From assembly GCF_015706575.1 (NCBI RefSeq), contig NW_024037063.1:13392927-13456926 (forward strand): 64,000 nt of DNA. The letters are read 5' to 3'. Each line of letters opens with the position of its first letter. The stretch's first letter is position 1. Below are positions 11,901 through 22,849 of the stretch, piece after piece. The DNA is from Patiria miniata. Taxonomy: Eukaryota; Echinodermata; Asteroidea; Valvatida; Asterinidae. The translations under genes and the position numbers were made by a program. The notes under the pieces were generated by a model that was not told where the DNA came from, did not search any database, and saw only the letters and a list, made by a program, of their open reading frames with translations.

Positions 11901-14900
11901 TTTCTATTGTGAAAAAAGTGGGGTGATGTGTCCTGAAAGGAACATCACCCCACAAGGGTGGTATGGTCAGAACGCCCTGACAGACATACGGACGGACGCC
12001 GTAGGCGATGACAATACCCCTCGAGCCTCTCGGCTGAGGGGTAAAAAAAGGTATAGGAAAAGGAAAGGAATATTCTGGAATATATACTTGGCAGGGGGCC
12101 GACGGTTGATGTACCCCCTTGAGGAGCGGTGCTAATGTCACTGTCAGGTAGTGGTACGTAGGATGTACCCGGCCCCTCTGCTCCATCCACTGTACTGGTG
12201 ATTGATGGATCCAATGTCGGGCAATCTGGGCAGGATGGGCAAGTTGGTTGAGTGGTGACATCAGAGGGCGGGCTGTGAGATGAGGATTCTACTAAAGATA
12301 AAATTGATTTAGAAAAAAAACATGCTGCAGAGATGGGGCTTCAATCTCAATAAGCTTTTAAGCAAAAAGACACACTATTATTGGAATAAGTAGTCTGAAT
12401 TAAAGTAGTCAAAATAACTTGCAATTAGTGCTGTCCTAGATATACCGAATACTCGAATATTTGATCATCCGCTGAACGTTCAAATATCTTTTTGCTGGTG
12501 TAAATATTCGAAAACAAAAAAAAAACTATGCACATACACACACAACTGTTGTGTTTTGTTATCATAAAGTTGCAGCGCATTATTGAGAGGTGCTACTTTT
12601 TGTCGACGGTAACTTTTTTGATGACGGCGGTTCAGCGTTCACATCCTTTTAGGAGGTTAAAGCCCTTTACAGCTATAAAAAGCTTACTGGAAAACACTCA
12701 TGTGCCGCATATCTTAACCGCCGCAAATGTTGACTGGCGCGCTCTTTGGGCAACTTTTTACTGGCCCAGCACGCAGTTGCAGCTGGTACTTTGGAATATC
12801 CCAATAAAAAAAATATATTTACAAAACTTGTTTCTCTTCTTCACATATTTTTTAGTCTAACCTGTTGGAGCTGAATTCCGAATACAAGTACGGTCTCTTA
12901 TTGCACTGGGTGGATTCTCTGGGTCTTCCTGTGAAGAGAATAATAAAGCAATGCATTCGGGTTTTATAACAAAATATGTGTATCAACAAACACTGTGCAA
13001 AAATATAAGAAATAAATTGCATAAATCAAAAGTTGGGCCTCATGTTTCTGCTGCAGCTATAGGTTCATCCTGGGTGAAAAGATTTTTGTTGTCACTTACC
13101 ATTTCGTCCGGCCCACACTCAGTCCACGGGTTACATTCATTGCAGAAGTTGCTGCCTTCTATGAATCCAGTTGTGCATTTATCACAGCTGAAAAAGGAGT
13201 GGCGAAGTGTCTTTCATTTCGAATGAGGAAACTTAAAAAACTGCAAAAAATCTCAGGTAAAACTAATCCCCTTGTTTTTAAACAGCTCGGTGCTTGAGCA
13301 TGTTGAGTGGTAAGACGTATGAACAAGAAAGGCGGAGGTCATGGGTGCGAGTCCTGAGTGATTTTTTTCTCAATTTTACTGGGGCATGTGGGGGTGGCGA
13401 ATCGACCATTTTGGCAATTTTGAGATTTTGTTATTTTTGGGGTTTATAAAGGTTGCTCCTTCAAGTACCGGTATTTATGCTAAAATTCTTAATTCTTGTC
13501 TGGATTTTGAGATTCAGAGCCCCCCTGTGGTGAATCAGTCACAATAACAAATCCATAATCTGACAGAGTGACGAAGACGGAATTGCGCTGGTAACCAGCT
13601 AATGTAAGGTATGCATCAAGGTACCAACGAATGTTATTCGTCAGTTTGTCGGATCGCGCGCGCGCGTGCGATCAGGCAAATTGACGAATAGCATACAAAC
13701 AGTGTGAAGAACAACCAGCTATTAGAGATTTTTGTAATTTGACAAACTGATGAAGACATGTACGTTTACGATCAAATAAAATCATATCGCACAACTTCTC
13801 TGATTAAATAAGTGACCTGATGGATACTACCTCTTTTATTTTGAATATACACCAAAAGGGTTATTACCGAAACACAAAGGGTAAAATACAATGCCCAGAA
13901 AAATGTCCAACCTCATAAGCAAATTACTTGAAACAGGCTTTCCGCTTATTCGTCGGTATGTCAGCTCTGCGACAAAATGATGCAAAAGACCGTTCGTTCC
14001 ATTAAGCCCTTCCCACTGTGCACATGGGCAACAATTAACATGTGTGCCTCTCCCACTGCCAAACGCACATTTGAGCCATGCGAATCATTTATGCAATCAC
14101 GTCGAACATTGATTTGTCAAAACGTCATATGGCAGGGCTATGTGGATGGATCTTTGGAAAACTACAAGTGCCCGGTACATGTAGTTGTACGGTATGTGAC
14201 TGAGCAATTACTCACATCTTGTCCTCGTCCACCTCCCCGACACATTCTGGTTGTGCTATCCTGAGGTGCCTTCCTTGAAAACACGGGTTGACCAATCTGT
14301 TATCCAAACATACGTAAGGAAACTGAACCACACCTGCTGTTTGTTCACACTATAAAGAAAAGAACAAGTCCCAGAATTAAACAAATTGACAAGGCTACGG
14401 TATGTTACAAATAAACCCAACACAAACTTCAAAAATGCAACACCATGCAGTCGCCAAATCGCACATGAGACATCAAACTCAATGTAATTTAACAGGCCTC
14501 GACATTAAGAAAAAGGGGGGCGGGCCACTTTGACCGTATTATCAAAATTTCAAAGGGCACCCAGGCCAAGTGAAGGGGCACCGAGGCCAACTTAGTAATC
14601 CATAGGTTTTGCATAGTGCAAAGGCCTACATTTAATATAGTGGGCCATAGATTTGTACCCCCATGCGGGAAGCACGTGTAGGTGCTGATTGCACTGCATT
14701 ATGTATGCATATTACGATACATGTGCTATGCGGCATGCATGCGCATAGTGTCTAATGCGAAGGTGAACTTCAGCTGGTGAGCGCGATTGGGGAAAAACAA
14801 CAGAGGTTTTATCCGAATTTAGCGATTGTAAAAATTTTTTTACCTTTTGGTTAGGTTTTGGTTTCTGTACATGTTTATTAATAATTGATACGTATCAGTA

Positions 14901-15868
14901 CATGTGTCGTGAATAAAAAGGTCATGCTGGCCAGCAAGTTGGCCGCGAACTGTGCATATGTTGAAGGGGCATTTGCGGCCAACTCGGCAGAACATGCGGC
15001 CAATGGCCGCAGTGGCCGTGGTTAATGTCGAGGCCTTAAATATATTTTAAGAAACAAATAAAACTGGTAATTACTGACTGGATTGACTTTTAAATACTTA
15101 AATCAAAAAAAGTATCATGGCTCAGGCTGACTTTGCATTCCTGCAGTGTCTTTGCCTCTTAAATTGACCATCACCCTGCCAGGGTGCCAATATCATGCCC
15201 AGTCAGGGTTTTTTATTTACTTAAAAAAAAAAAGTACATGTATGTGACTGTAGGGAGGTAGGTTTGTGGGTATATCATAGACAAATCCCTTTTGTGAGGA
15301 AATGTTGTTTTTGAAGAGAGCCGGAGATGAGAATAAGGTCTCGACATTTTGAACAGTCTTTGAAACAGCTTGTGGTTTTGGCTGTTTTTCTACAGTTCTA
15401 GTAACCCTTCACCCTCTATCATTCTCAACCAATCAGAGATCATGTTACAGAAACACCAATCAGCGACATGGTTGTTTAGCAATGTCGCCATCTTCATTTT
15501 CTAGTCATGTGTTTTGTCATCGTCGTTGTGTTTTACCCCATAGTTCCTACATAAATCAAATCTTGCGCATCTTTAACAAAGTATCGGTATCACAATCAGC
15601 TGTCTTGAGACGAGTCAGAAAACATAAGAATGACATTTCGTCAGCTTAATGGGACTGAGTTCGAAACATAAAAATGGGTTTTCATTCTCTTGTACCGGTA
15701 CTTGCAGGAATGAGGTCATAAAAGTAACTCCAAGTTCTGAGATGCTCACTGCTACCTAAGATTATTGGGAGGTTCTGTTCATGATTAACCTACCTCACGC
15801 AGTGATAACACAGTCACTACCATGGCCATGGTAACGGTGTAGAATAGTAGAGTCATCGTCTTTGTCAT
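5939..15868 (-). CDS. Death-domain TNF-receptor-superfamily member, nine coding exons
   Basis: Exons: 15868-15794, 14349-14216, 13187-13100, 12928-12862, 12291-12088, 10444-10292, 9460-9185, 7670-7215, 6243-5939. All have GT-AG borders and consistent phases, for 585 residues. Residues 1-25 are a signal peptide (MTKTMTLLFYTV...). About 26-121 is a Cys-rich ectodomain; exon 3 carries CDKCTTGFIEGSNFCNEC, followed by CNPWTECGPDEM, a TNFR-type module. About 122-199 is a Ser/Thr/Pro stalk. Residues 203-223 span the membrane, followed by a basic stop-transfer (CCQRKRKRMRKC). Residues 241-484 are an acidic, Ser/Pro-rich linker with PPESSE at 302-307, which fits the TRAF6-binding pattern. About 490-570 is a death domain (FFAKLGLSKKGYE, then REQVRHVLLDDF and LLSALERSG). 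Such receptors bind TNF ligands and recruit adaptors for apoptosis or NF-kB signalling. The ectodomain is short (about two modules) and the linker unusually long. No specific orthologue can be named. Confidence 0.85.
7709..8213. mobile_element. TA-flanked foldback MITE in receptor intron 8
   Basis: The left end is CAGGGTGAGTAAAAC and the right end read inward is CGGGGCGAGTCAAAA. TA flanks both sides (7707-7708 and 8214-8215). The two halves are long inverted copies of each other, with the word AACGGTGGTTGTG marking both arms around 7880 and 8035. TA targeting fits the Tc1/mariner group. No transposase is present. Confidence 0.75.
8710..9052. mobile_element. TTAA-flanked MITE with CAGC hairpins in receptor intron 7/8 region
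   Basis: Perfect 14-bp inverted ends CTCTTTCGCTACGG, flanked by TTAA at 8706-8709 and 9053-9056. The interior repeats the palindrome GCCGCTGNCAGCGGCTC three times (near 8870, 8973 and 9021). It is non-coding and lies in the same intron as the TA-flanked element. Confidence 0.8.
10827..11355. mobile_element. Foldback MITE with 8-bp target duplication in receptor intron
   Basis: The ends are TAGTCTAGGGGCTAGACG and its near-complement. The flanks AGTGCCAC (10819-10826) and AGCGCCAC (11356-11363) match at 7 of 8 positions, an aged 8-bp target duplication. The arms share GATATTGGTTG-type and GATAACC words. The length of 529 bp, the TIRs and the 8-bp duplication fit a hAT-like non-autonomous element. 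Confidence 0.75.
11500..12045. repeat. Dispersed repeat rich in TGACCT words (nuclear-receptor DR1-like)
   Basis: Two diverged units of about 140 bp (about 11505-11640 and 11641-11790) share TTATCATCCGGAAAC-like and GTGACCTTGACCTTTGACC words. They are followed by a GGACGGACAGACGG tract and a tail near 12000-12045 (GAGGGGTAAAAA). On the minus strand the core reads GGTCAAAGGTCAAGGTCA, a DR1 arrangement of AGGTCA half sites. The repeat lies in the intron before the membrane-span exon. A piece at about 11835-11950 looks inserted. Confidence 0.6.
13290..13365 (+). repeat. tRNA-like SINE head
   Basis: The sequence TTGAGTGGTAAGACG is followed about 35 bases later by GGTGCGAGTCC, resembling pol III A and B boxes and matching the head of the element at 53123-53340. 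It ends in a T-rich stretch. It is not a functional tRNA because no acceptor stem forms. Confidence 0.5.
13628..13692. repeat. Small palindrome around a (GC)n core
   Basis: The arms GTTATTCGTCAGTTTG and CAAATTGACGAATAGCAT flank a GATCGCGCGCGCGCG core with possible Z-DNA character. It lies in a receptor intron. No target duplication was identified. Confidence 0.5.
14494..15036. mobile_element. MITE with AGGCCTCGACATTAA ends
   Basis: The left terminus AGGCCTCGACATTAA is matched by TTAATGTCGAGGCCT on the right. The interior is rich in GGCCAA and GGGGCAC words and has no open frame. It sits in the first intron of the receptor gene. The target duplication is not clear. Confidence 0.7.
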
Positions 15869-15879
15869 CTTGGGCTCAT
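15865..15879 (-). promoter_or_regulatory. Possible four-codon upstream ORF overlapping the receptor start
   Basis: Directly upstream of the receptor ATG is ATGAGCCCAAGATGA: a Met-Ser-Pro-Arg ORF whose TGA overlaps the main ATG in an ATGA arrangement. Such overlaps can allow reinitiation or damp translation. It matters only if the 5' leader is contiguous here, which the sequence alone cannot show. The main ATG has A at -3. Confidence 0.35.
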
Positions 15880-16089
15880 CCACGATGTTAAATCTGAGGT
15901 TGAGGAATTTTGTGTAGAGAGTTACTGTTGTATCAGCACCCCAAAAAACATATCCATACAACAAAAATGAGTCACAATCTCTTACTTACATGTAGGTTGA
16001 TTTGGATCGCCCCATATTCGCTGGCAGCCACCACATAATGAACTGGATGTTCCCAGTTAATTATGCAGCTGGTGTAAGTCACTGGGCCC

Positions 16090-16225
16090 TTGAATATTGT
16101 TTTAATTCCAGGGCCCTTGCACCACAAGTCAGTCAACATTTCCAGAGAGCACAGGAATGGCAATCTGGAGGTTGAAGGTTCAAACCCTGTTCCAGTCAAT
16201 TTCTTTGTTCAACTTTTAAAAAAAC
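16090..16225 (+). mobile_element. tRNA-derived SINE, 3' part
   Basis: The words GGCAATCTGGAGGTTGAAGG and GGTTCAAACCC (B-box-like, 16177-16187) precede a tail TTTGTTCAACTTTTAAAAA. The same head word and tail occur at 55311-55381 and about 55784-55805, so this is one SINE family. It lies just upstream of the receptor start. Confidence 0.55.
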
Positions 16226-16419
16226 TTTCTATTCGTGCAAATTCTCTGCACCTGCTTCAGTTTATAAGCTGAAATCTCATCCGCATTTTTGGCTGCTTTT
16301 ATACACATGTGTGACCTTACTCCAGACTATTTGAAATTCACGTTATTTGTCATTCCCTAAAATAGGGAAATATTGCCTCTGTAGTTTAAGTTTTTGTACG
16401 ATGTGCCAGCGGTTAAAAT

Positions 16420-16720
16420 CCCCCCCCACAGAAGTGTGGTTGGGGTCTACGAACGAATACTTACCTGTAGAGCAACACTACTTATGCATATTCCCCCTAC
16501 CGGCAGGTATTTTCGCTAAGAGTTGTATACAATAGCGCCCTCTGGCGCCCTACCCATAACACCCCGCGGCATGCGTGCCTCGTGAGCGTCCTCTTTTCTC
16601 GAGCGCTAAGTCGGAATACAACAAAGTACCCAAGGCATCGAGAAGAGTGGGGTAGGGGGGAGGGATGCTCTACAGGTAAGTATTCGTTCGTAGACCCCAA
16701 CCACACTTCTGTGGGGGGGG
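16420..16720. mobile_element. C8/G8-ended inverted-repeat element
   Basis: About 300 bp, starting CCCCCCCCACAGAAGTG and ending with its exact complement. The inverted ends are nearly 60 bp. The interior (about 16453-16610) closely matches the right end of the adjacent 6.1-kb element near 22670-22815, so the two are related. It directly abuts that element at 16720/16721. Confidence 0.75.
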
Positions 16721-17326
16721 AGTCTACTTCACTCTACTTACCTGTAGAGCAACACTACTTATGCATAGACTAGCACCGTCAAGGAGGTGGGTCATGCGAG
16801 ATGCTATTGTGCTTTCACAGGGGCACGTAACAATACGCGTAAACCCTGGATGGGCCCGTCGTTCCACATGTGGGTGGACAAGGCAGCCCAAAAAGGTCGG
16901 CATGATAAAGACATTAGTCATAATGGTAGCCTCAACATGCCAACAGAGATGTGATCCCCGATTTTGGGAATCACACGTAATGAATTACAGCCCACCGATA
17001 CCTACACATAAGAGTTCGGTGGGGCACACAAAATAAAAATTATCATGAAAGGCAAAACATCATGACATGGTACATATAGACACTATAATATGCACATGTA
17101 CATGTACAGAGCTCAATAAAGAATCAAAGTTAGGAGACACCAATGCTGGGGAGGTCCCCAGTCTGAAAATGTCTTGAGAACATGGTGGGGCTCAGTCAGT
17201 CGCCCTCAACACTGTTCTCCCATGCTCTGCCTTTTATTTTGTGCATGCGGACCAATCACACGGATTCTGCCGTTGATACGTCCGTGGTTTCATGGATGAC
17301 CGTAGCCAACCTTCAGGCAATCTTGT

Positions 17327-17515
17327 CATGAGAGCCTGCAGGTATGGTGGGGTCACCATGATAACTACATGTCATGAAAGGCCTGCCTGTATGGCAGGGT
17401 CGTCATGACAAAAAACATGTCACGAGAAGCCTGCTTGTATGGCAGGGTTGTCATGACATATTCGTGTCGCGAGAAGCCTGTTGGTATGGCAGGGTTGTCG
17501 TGACAAATACATTTG
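17327..17515. repeat. About 58-bp tandem repeat inside the 6.1-kb element
   Basis: The words GCCTG, GTATGGCAGGGTTGTC and CATGACA recur three to four times at a spacing of about 58 bp. The repeat is non-coding and belongs to the internal part of the inverted-repeat element. Confidence 0.65.
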
Positions 17516-17570
17516 TAACTGCAAGTGACCGATTCAAAGCGTCCCAGTGCAGCTAATGTACGACGTTAAA

Positions 17571-17960
17571 GTCATGATTGGCACCAAACATTCTGCGTCT
17601 GGACAAGAATGATTTGATGCCCGAAAACAAAGACGTCCGGAGACCCAGAGGGCTCTGACAGTCCTTAGTATAAATCCCTCCTTAGGGAGCAGACATCAAG
17701 TCATGATCAGCACAAAAAGTCGCTGTCTGAAACGGACAAGAATCATTTGATGCCCAGAACAAAGACATCCGGAGGCAAAGAGGACTCCGACCGTCTTAGC
17801 TCAAAAAACCTTCCTTAGGGATCAGACGCCAAAGTCATGAGTGGCACCAACATTTTCCATCTGGAGTGGACAATGATTTGATGCCTAGAACAAAGATGTC
17901 CGGAGGTAAAGAGGACTCCGACATTCTTGGTTAAAAAACAAAAATCCTCCCGTAGGAATC
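17571..17960. repeat. About 130-bp tandem repeat, three units
   Basis: Units begin with GTCATGA at 17571, 17700 and 17834 and share GAATGATTTGATGCC-like, ACAAAGA(C/T)GTCCGGAG and GAGGACTCCGAC words. They are diverged by roughly 15-20 percent, so they are older than the minisatellite at 4.6 kb. Confidence 0.7.
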
Positions 17961-20733
17961 GGATGGGCACACTCGGTTCCCATCAGATGTGGTCCGTCTC
18001 AATTATACAGAAAACAGTTCTTTACTACATGTATACCACGAAGTAACAACTGCTTACAAAAAAGAAGAAGAAAAAAAAGGCAACCGTAGAAAACCAATGA
18101 AACAGATGTGAAATTGTTCACTGGTTCACAGAACTCTAAAGATCCCTATAACACCTTTGGATAAGGTGTTGAAGAGGTCCTGCAATTCAGGGGTGTTAAA
18201 ACATCCCCCTAAGTTAACTGACACGGACGTTCAACTGACTAACATTAAGTAATCTACTGTCATGTTAGAAGTCCCTCAAGTACAGGCTGTAAAAGCCATA
18301 GCTTGTTTGAGAAAGGTCTGATGTGAACAGGAGAGCTTTACAGCATCTAGTACATCAGGAGAAATTCCTGCGGAGCTGGGTGAAGGAAACCCAAGCTGTG
18401 CTGGAACCGAATATTGTTCTGCTCGGAAGAACATTTGTACCTCCCACTGGTGCACCAAGGGAATGGTTATAACCCTGGAAACCAATCAATGGGGTCAACA
18501 TGGAGTTAAGAAGAGGACTTTGTCATCCTTCTGCTCCAGTTGATTAAGTACCCGAGGGATAAAAGAAAGACGACAGGAAGGTGTATATAAGTAGCCTGTC
18601 CGTCTTCATCACCATCGTATTCGCGTGCCATGTATAAGGGTCAGGAACCCTCAGGCATTAGCCTGGAAATCTGTAACTAGTTCATGAAACAAGTCAGATT
18701 GACATGTGGTTAGTTGTCCTTGCTTGGGAGGAGGACCGTCGAAAGCAAGAAGCTAGGAGGGAAAAACCCCAATGGGGTATTTCTCAAGTGAGTGTACACA
18801 GGTGTGCAGGCTACAACTGTAAACTACAACATCGAATATAGAAGTAACATCGCAGTTTCTCCGAGACTGCCAGCATCTCAAGTATGTTAATGGAACTTGA
18901 ATGATGCTCACACAGGGCCTCACCAATCCGCCACTAGATGCGTGTGGTGGGCAGTTAACTGGCAGGGTAACATGTTCGCCATGACAGTTAATGAGATAGG
19001 CTGCAATCTGTTAGAGGCCCACCCTTGTGAGGTTGGCAACGCCGAACCACAGGAGGTACTGCACAAGTCAGGTCATGGCCTGCACTGAATGCAGTGAGGA
19101 CTGGGCCGATACAAGCAAATAGGTGAATGCCACCAATTTTTGTTTCCACGGCGCAGTCATATCGCCTTTACTATCTGAGCAGAGGCCAGGAGTGAGGCGG
19201 AAAAAAGGCTGGATGGAGCCACCATGAAGTTGCAGCGAGAATCTTGGTTTGAAAACCGTGAAATTCTCAGTGCTCTGGCCTGAAAATGAGATGCAGTTGT
19301 ATACATGTACCCTTCCGGCCAGGGCTCATTCCCCATGCTGATGTGTTAGACAGTCGACTAAATCTCATCAACATCTTTCCAAGGGAAATACAAGACGGGC
19401 CCAACACTGTGCTGGCCCGATGGTATTGATGTCAGCCTCAAAGTCTCTCTGACGAGCTCCTACGAGACAGATGGGTAGAGGTCGTCATGAGTCAGGTAGG
19501 TCATTTATGGAAATCATCAAAACAACTGAAGCCGAACCGAAATCGTTGTTACATTATCCTATGTGGCATGGCGTACAGAAAATGTTGCTAGCACGGCCCA
19601 CACAAAATCATCTGGGCAAACTTCAAGAGGTATGCAGTTGAGAAAACAAACAACTGTTTGTTCTTCACCTGCGCTGGCCCACATGTAGTCGACATCGACC
19701 AATATGGATGTAGACATCGATATCCACCGCAAAGGAAAATATCTTTGTCCGTTAAAAACTTAAAAGGTGGGACTCGAATCTTTGGCGGGCGCCCTTTGAC
19801 GGGAGAAACAGTTCATCAATCATGTTACCCCGGCGGGCCAAGATTGCTAGGGTCTGCACTCGTGTAAAATTATAGAGTACTGAGTGCAGACTGTGAAATT
19901 GATAAAGAAAATAGCAGTCAACACGTCCGCTAAGACTGTCGAGTCAAGATAAAAACATTAAACCTATGGTACTTCATGAGGGTAAAGAGGGAGGCTGAAC
20001 GCGTATCGCCGAGCCCACTTTATTATTCTACATGTACTGCAAAGTGTATTCAAGCTTCTGCGAGTATTATTTACGAAGAGCCGCTTGAATAATGGGGTCC
20101 CTCTACTGCTGGCAGCTTGTGCTTAGCTGCATTGAAGAGGGAAGATGTGACAAAAAAATACCGAATTTCGCTAACGGAAAACGGTAATGATCACATTATT
20201 GCTTGAAGAGCAGCAGGCAGTTTGAACACAGGCACAATCTATCGAATGTGGTCCACAACATGCCTGCAAGAGTCGAATAGACCCCGTAAACGAGAACCGT
20301 AAATATATCTGGAGGGATGCGTTGCACACGGCCACGGTCAGTCGTTGAACAACTCCCTCGGAGACAATGGACAGTGTACATTGTGCATACACAAGTAATG
20401 CACACATGTACAATGTGCATGAAAAATGTAGCGATCTCAGTACAGCAAGAAACACCGCCGCACGGGTAAGCACTGCGCGGCGTGTCCCATTGTCCTTGAG
20501 TCACCCAACCGTGATTAATGTAGAGTGCTACAGAGTTCACGGCTCACAACTGAACTAAGACGGACGTTTCATTAACGTGCCCGCCTGACAATACATGTAC
20601 GTGTATAAAACGTATATGACCGATAATAAAGCCGAGAACATAGCAAGGCTTGTAATGAGTGGGCCGAAAAACCGAGTCCTCATCACGGTAGCGTATGCCG
20701 CGGTGGGACCGGTTCAATAAACTCGCCCGGATT

Positions 20734-20743
20734 AGAAAAAAAA

Positions 20744-20773
<30 letters not shown>
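20734..20773. repeat. (AAAT)n microsatellite
   Basis: An A-run is followed by about nine AAAT units inside the 6.1-kb element. Confidence 0.95.
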
Positions 20774-20775
<2 letters not shown>

Positions 20776-20974
20776 CCGTTCCTGCCTGAGAAATGGACAC
20801 CACTTTGTCCGTTGTCGATGTGTTTCACATTTGATCCAACGGAGGTGTGGGGAACACCTTGTCATTGGAGGGTAATTTAAGTACCCGTGTAATGTCCTCT
20901 GCAGCAAACGGAATTTCGTTTCCGCGATTGACAGCCATTGTAACTGGTCTGATTCTCCGTCATCATCGGATGAA

Positions 20975-22520
20975 TCAGCCGAATGCGAAGGCCAAAATGA
21001 CCCCGATGACTGAGAGCCGTCTGGAGGGGCTAGTTGTACAGAACCACGCGGTGGTGGCTGGGCAACACCCTCGGAGATAATAGACATACATCGTACATAA
21101 TATTATGCAGATGGTGAAGACTAAACACAAGCGGGGATCCTGACGCACGGCTAACTGTGTGCGGTAGGTCCCGTTGTCACGGCTGGCGAATGAGAAGTCC
21201 CGTTCGCCGTAGGCCGGGCTTCCGGTATAGCGCGCAACCATGTGTGGTATACATGAACATGTACATGTACGGACATGTGTTTTTTCATTTTTGTACATGT
21301 ACATGTACCCCGTTGTGCTCACGGCCGATGCATGCGAGACACTCGCTGCAGGCCGGGCCTCCGGTGTACGGTCAACCATATGTGGTATATCCCGTTGTGC
21401 CTGGGCCACCCAACCGTGGCCAACGAACGACGACTGTGAAGCCCTCACCGCAGGCAGGGACACCGCAGGCAGGGACGCCGCAGCACGACTAATTGTGTGC
21501 GGTATGTCCCTCTGTTCCCGGGCCACACAAGCGTGACCGTTGACTGAATACTGCGATGTGGGCCCAACAACCGATGGTTGTGGGCCGTAGTCCACCGCTG
21601 CAGGGGGCCCCCCAATAGGGCCCGCCCGGCGGCCTGCCGACATAGCCGACATAGCCGATAGCGTATCGGAAATCGACTGAAAAGCCTGCAGAAAATCTGC
21701 TTTAGAAACCGCGTCCTCCCCCCGGGAGCGTTTGCCCCGGCGGGACCGGTCAGAGGAGTCGTCAAACCCCGAAGAAGAACGGCGCGATCGACGTGCAGCC
21801 TTCTTCTTCTTCTCAGAAGAACGACCCGAGGTGTGTCCGGGGAAAAATCGGAAAACACCTGGGACACCGGGACCCCCGAACAACGGAAAAATTCCGATGA
21901 TGAGAGTAGTCCCTCTGAGCGAGATGGCACGGGGGCCGTCGGCCCGGGATCCCCCGGGGCGACCGGCTCCGTATCGCTCACAATGCACCCGGCCGACAGC
22001 GCCTCAGGCCCCGTGGGCTGAGCGAGCACTGAACGGACCGGTAGCCCATGCAATAGCCCATCCCGACAACCAGTGGTGTTCGGCACTGTGTCGGGAGGGC
22101 ACGGGTGACTAGAGCCCACCGAAGTGTGACGGCTAGTCCCCTCGGGCTGCCCCGTGATCGGGGAGGGCTAGGTGCCAAAGCGGCGCTCGTTGCCGAGCCA
22201 CGCTTGCCCTGACGGCCCTTCTTAGGCTTTGCTCCGGCACAGGAGATATGTTTTAGGGGAACCTTGCCGGAGTGTGCCTTTAGTTTGGGTGTTCCGCCCG
22301 AGTCGACCGGAGAAGGCGACCGAGGTCCCCTTAACTGATCGGCGGAACTGCCAACTCCCCCAGCCGACTGTGGCTGAGGGTGCCGGACGAGAGACTGCTG
22401 CCGCGGTAACGTCGGAGCGTTAACGGCAGAGTCCCCCGAGAACTCGGTCCGTCCCGTGGGAGAGCTATCCCTAACGGTTAATGACAGATCGGCCCTCCCC
22501 AAACGCTGCAAAATAATCAA
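20975..22520 (-). pseudogene. Gag-like/first-ORF-like region of the 6.1-kb element
   Basis: GC-rich minus-strand sequence whose translations are rich in Pro, Ser, Gly and Arg. It includes a basic stretch (SRRGKRSRGEDAV) followed by a short helical-looking segment (KADFLQAFQSISDTL). It also has diverged repeats of a module with the pattern GHGWVAQAQRDIPHMV and GHACVAREQRDIPHTI. The region does not read as one intact gene; a few breaks are apparent. Its function is unknown and the gag comparison is by composition only. Confidence 0.4.
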
Positions 22521-22849
22521 ATAAATACAACCAAGAAGATGATGAAAACTCTACAAACTGTTGTTTTATTAACTCTATTATTAAATACTTCTCTTAAACG
22601 CAAAAAAGGGTAGTAAATGACGAGGCAAACAGCGAGCTATTTCACGCACGTCCTACCCGACCTGCCGCTAAGAGAAAAGAGGACGCTCACGAGGCACGCA
22701 TGCCGCGGGGTGTTATGGGTAGGGCGCCAGAGGGCGCTATTGTATACAACTCTTAGCGAAAATACCTGCCGGTAGGGGGAATATGCATAAGTAGTGTTGC
22801 TCTACAGGTAAGTAGAGTGAAGTAGACTCTCTGATTTGCCTTCCTCTTT

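Larger units (their letters stand above)
16721..22828 (-). mobile_element. 6.1-kb element with 47-bp terminal inverted repeats, DIRS-like or unclassified
   Basis: The left end AGTCTACTTCACTCTAC and the right end form perfect 47-bp inverted repeats (16721-16767 and 22782-22828). Inside, from left to right, are two short tandem arrays, non-coding spacer, an AAAT microsatellite, and a GC-rich minus-strand region (about 20.97-22.52 kb) of Pro/Ser/Arg-rich, gag-like or first-ORF-like sequence. No reverse transcriptase, integrase, tyrosine recombinase or transposase was recognised. Inverted termini with a gag-like region suggest a broken or non-autonomous DIRS relative, but a DNA transposon is also possible. 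It is treated as a fossil. The perfect ends argue for a fairly recent insertion. Confidence 0.55.

Noticed and set aside
21157-22112. Plus-strand open frames of about 100-126 codons
   Set aside because: GC-rich shadows opposite the minus-strand region of the 6.1-kb element.
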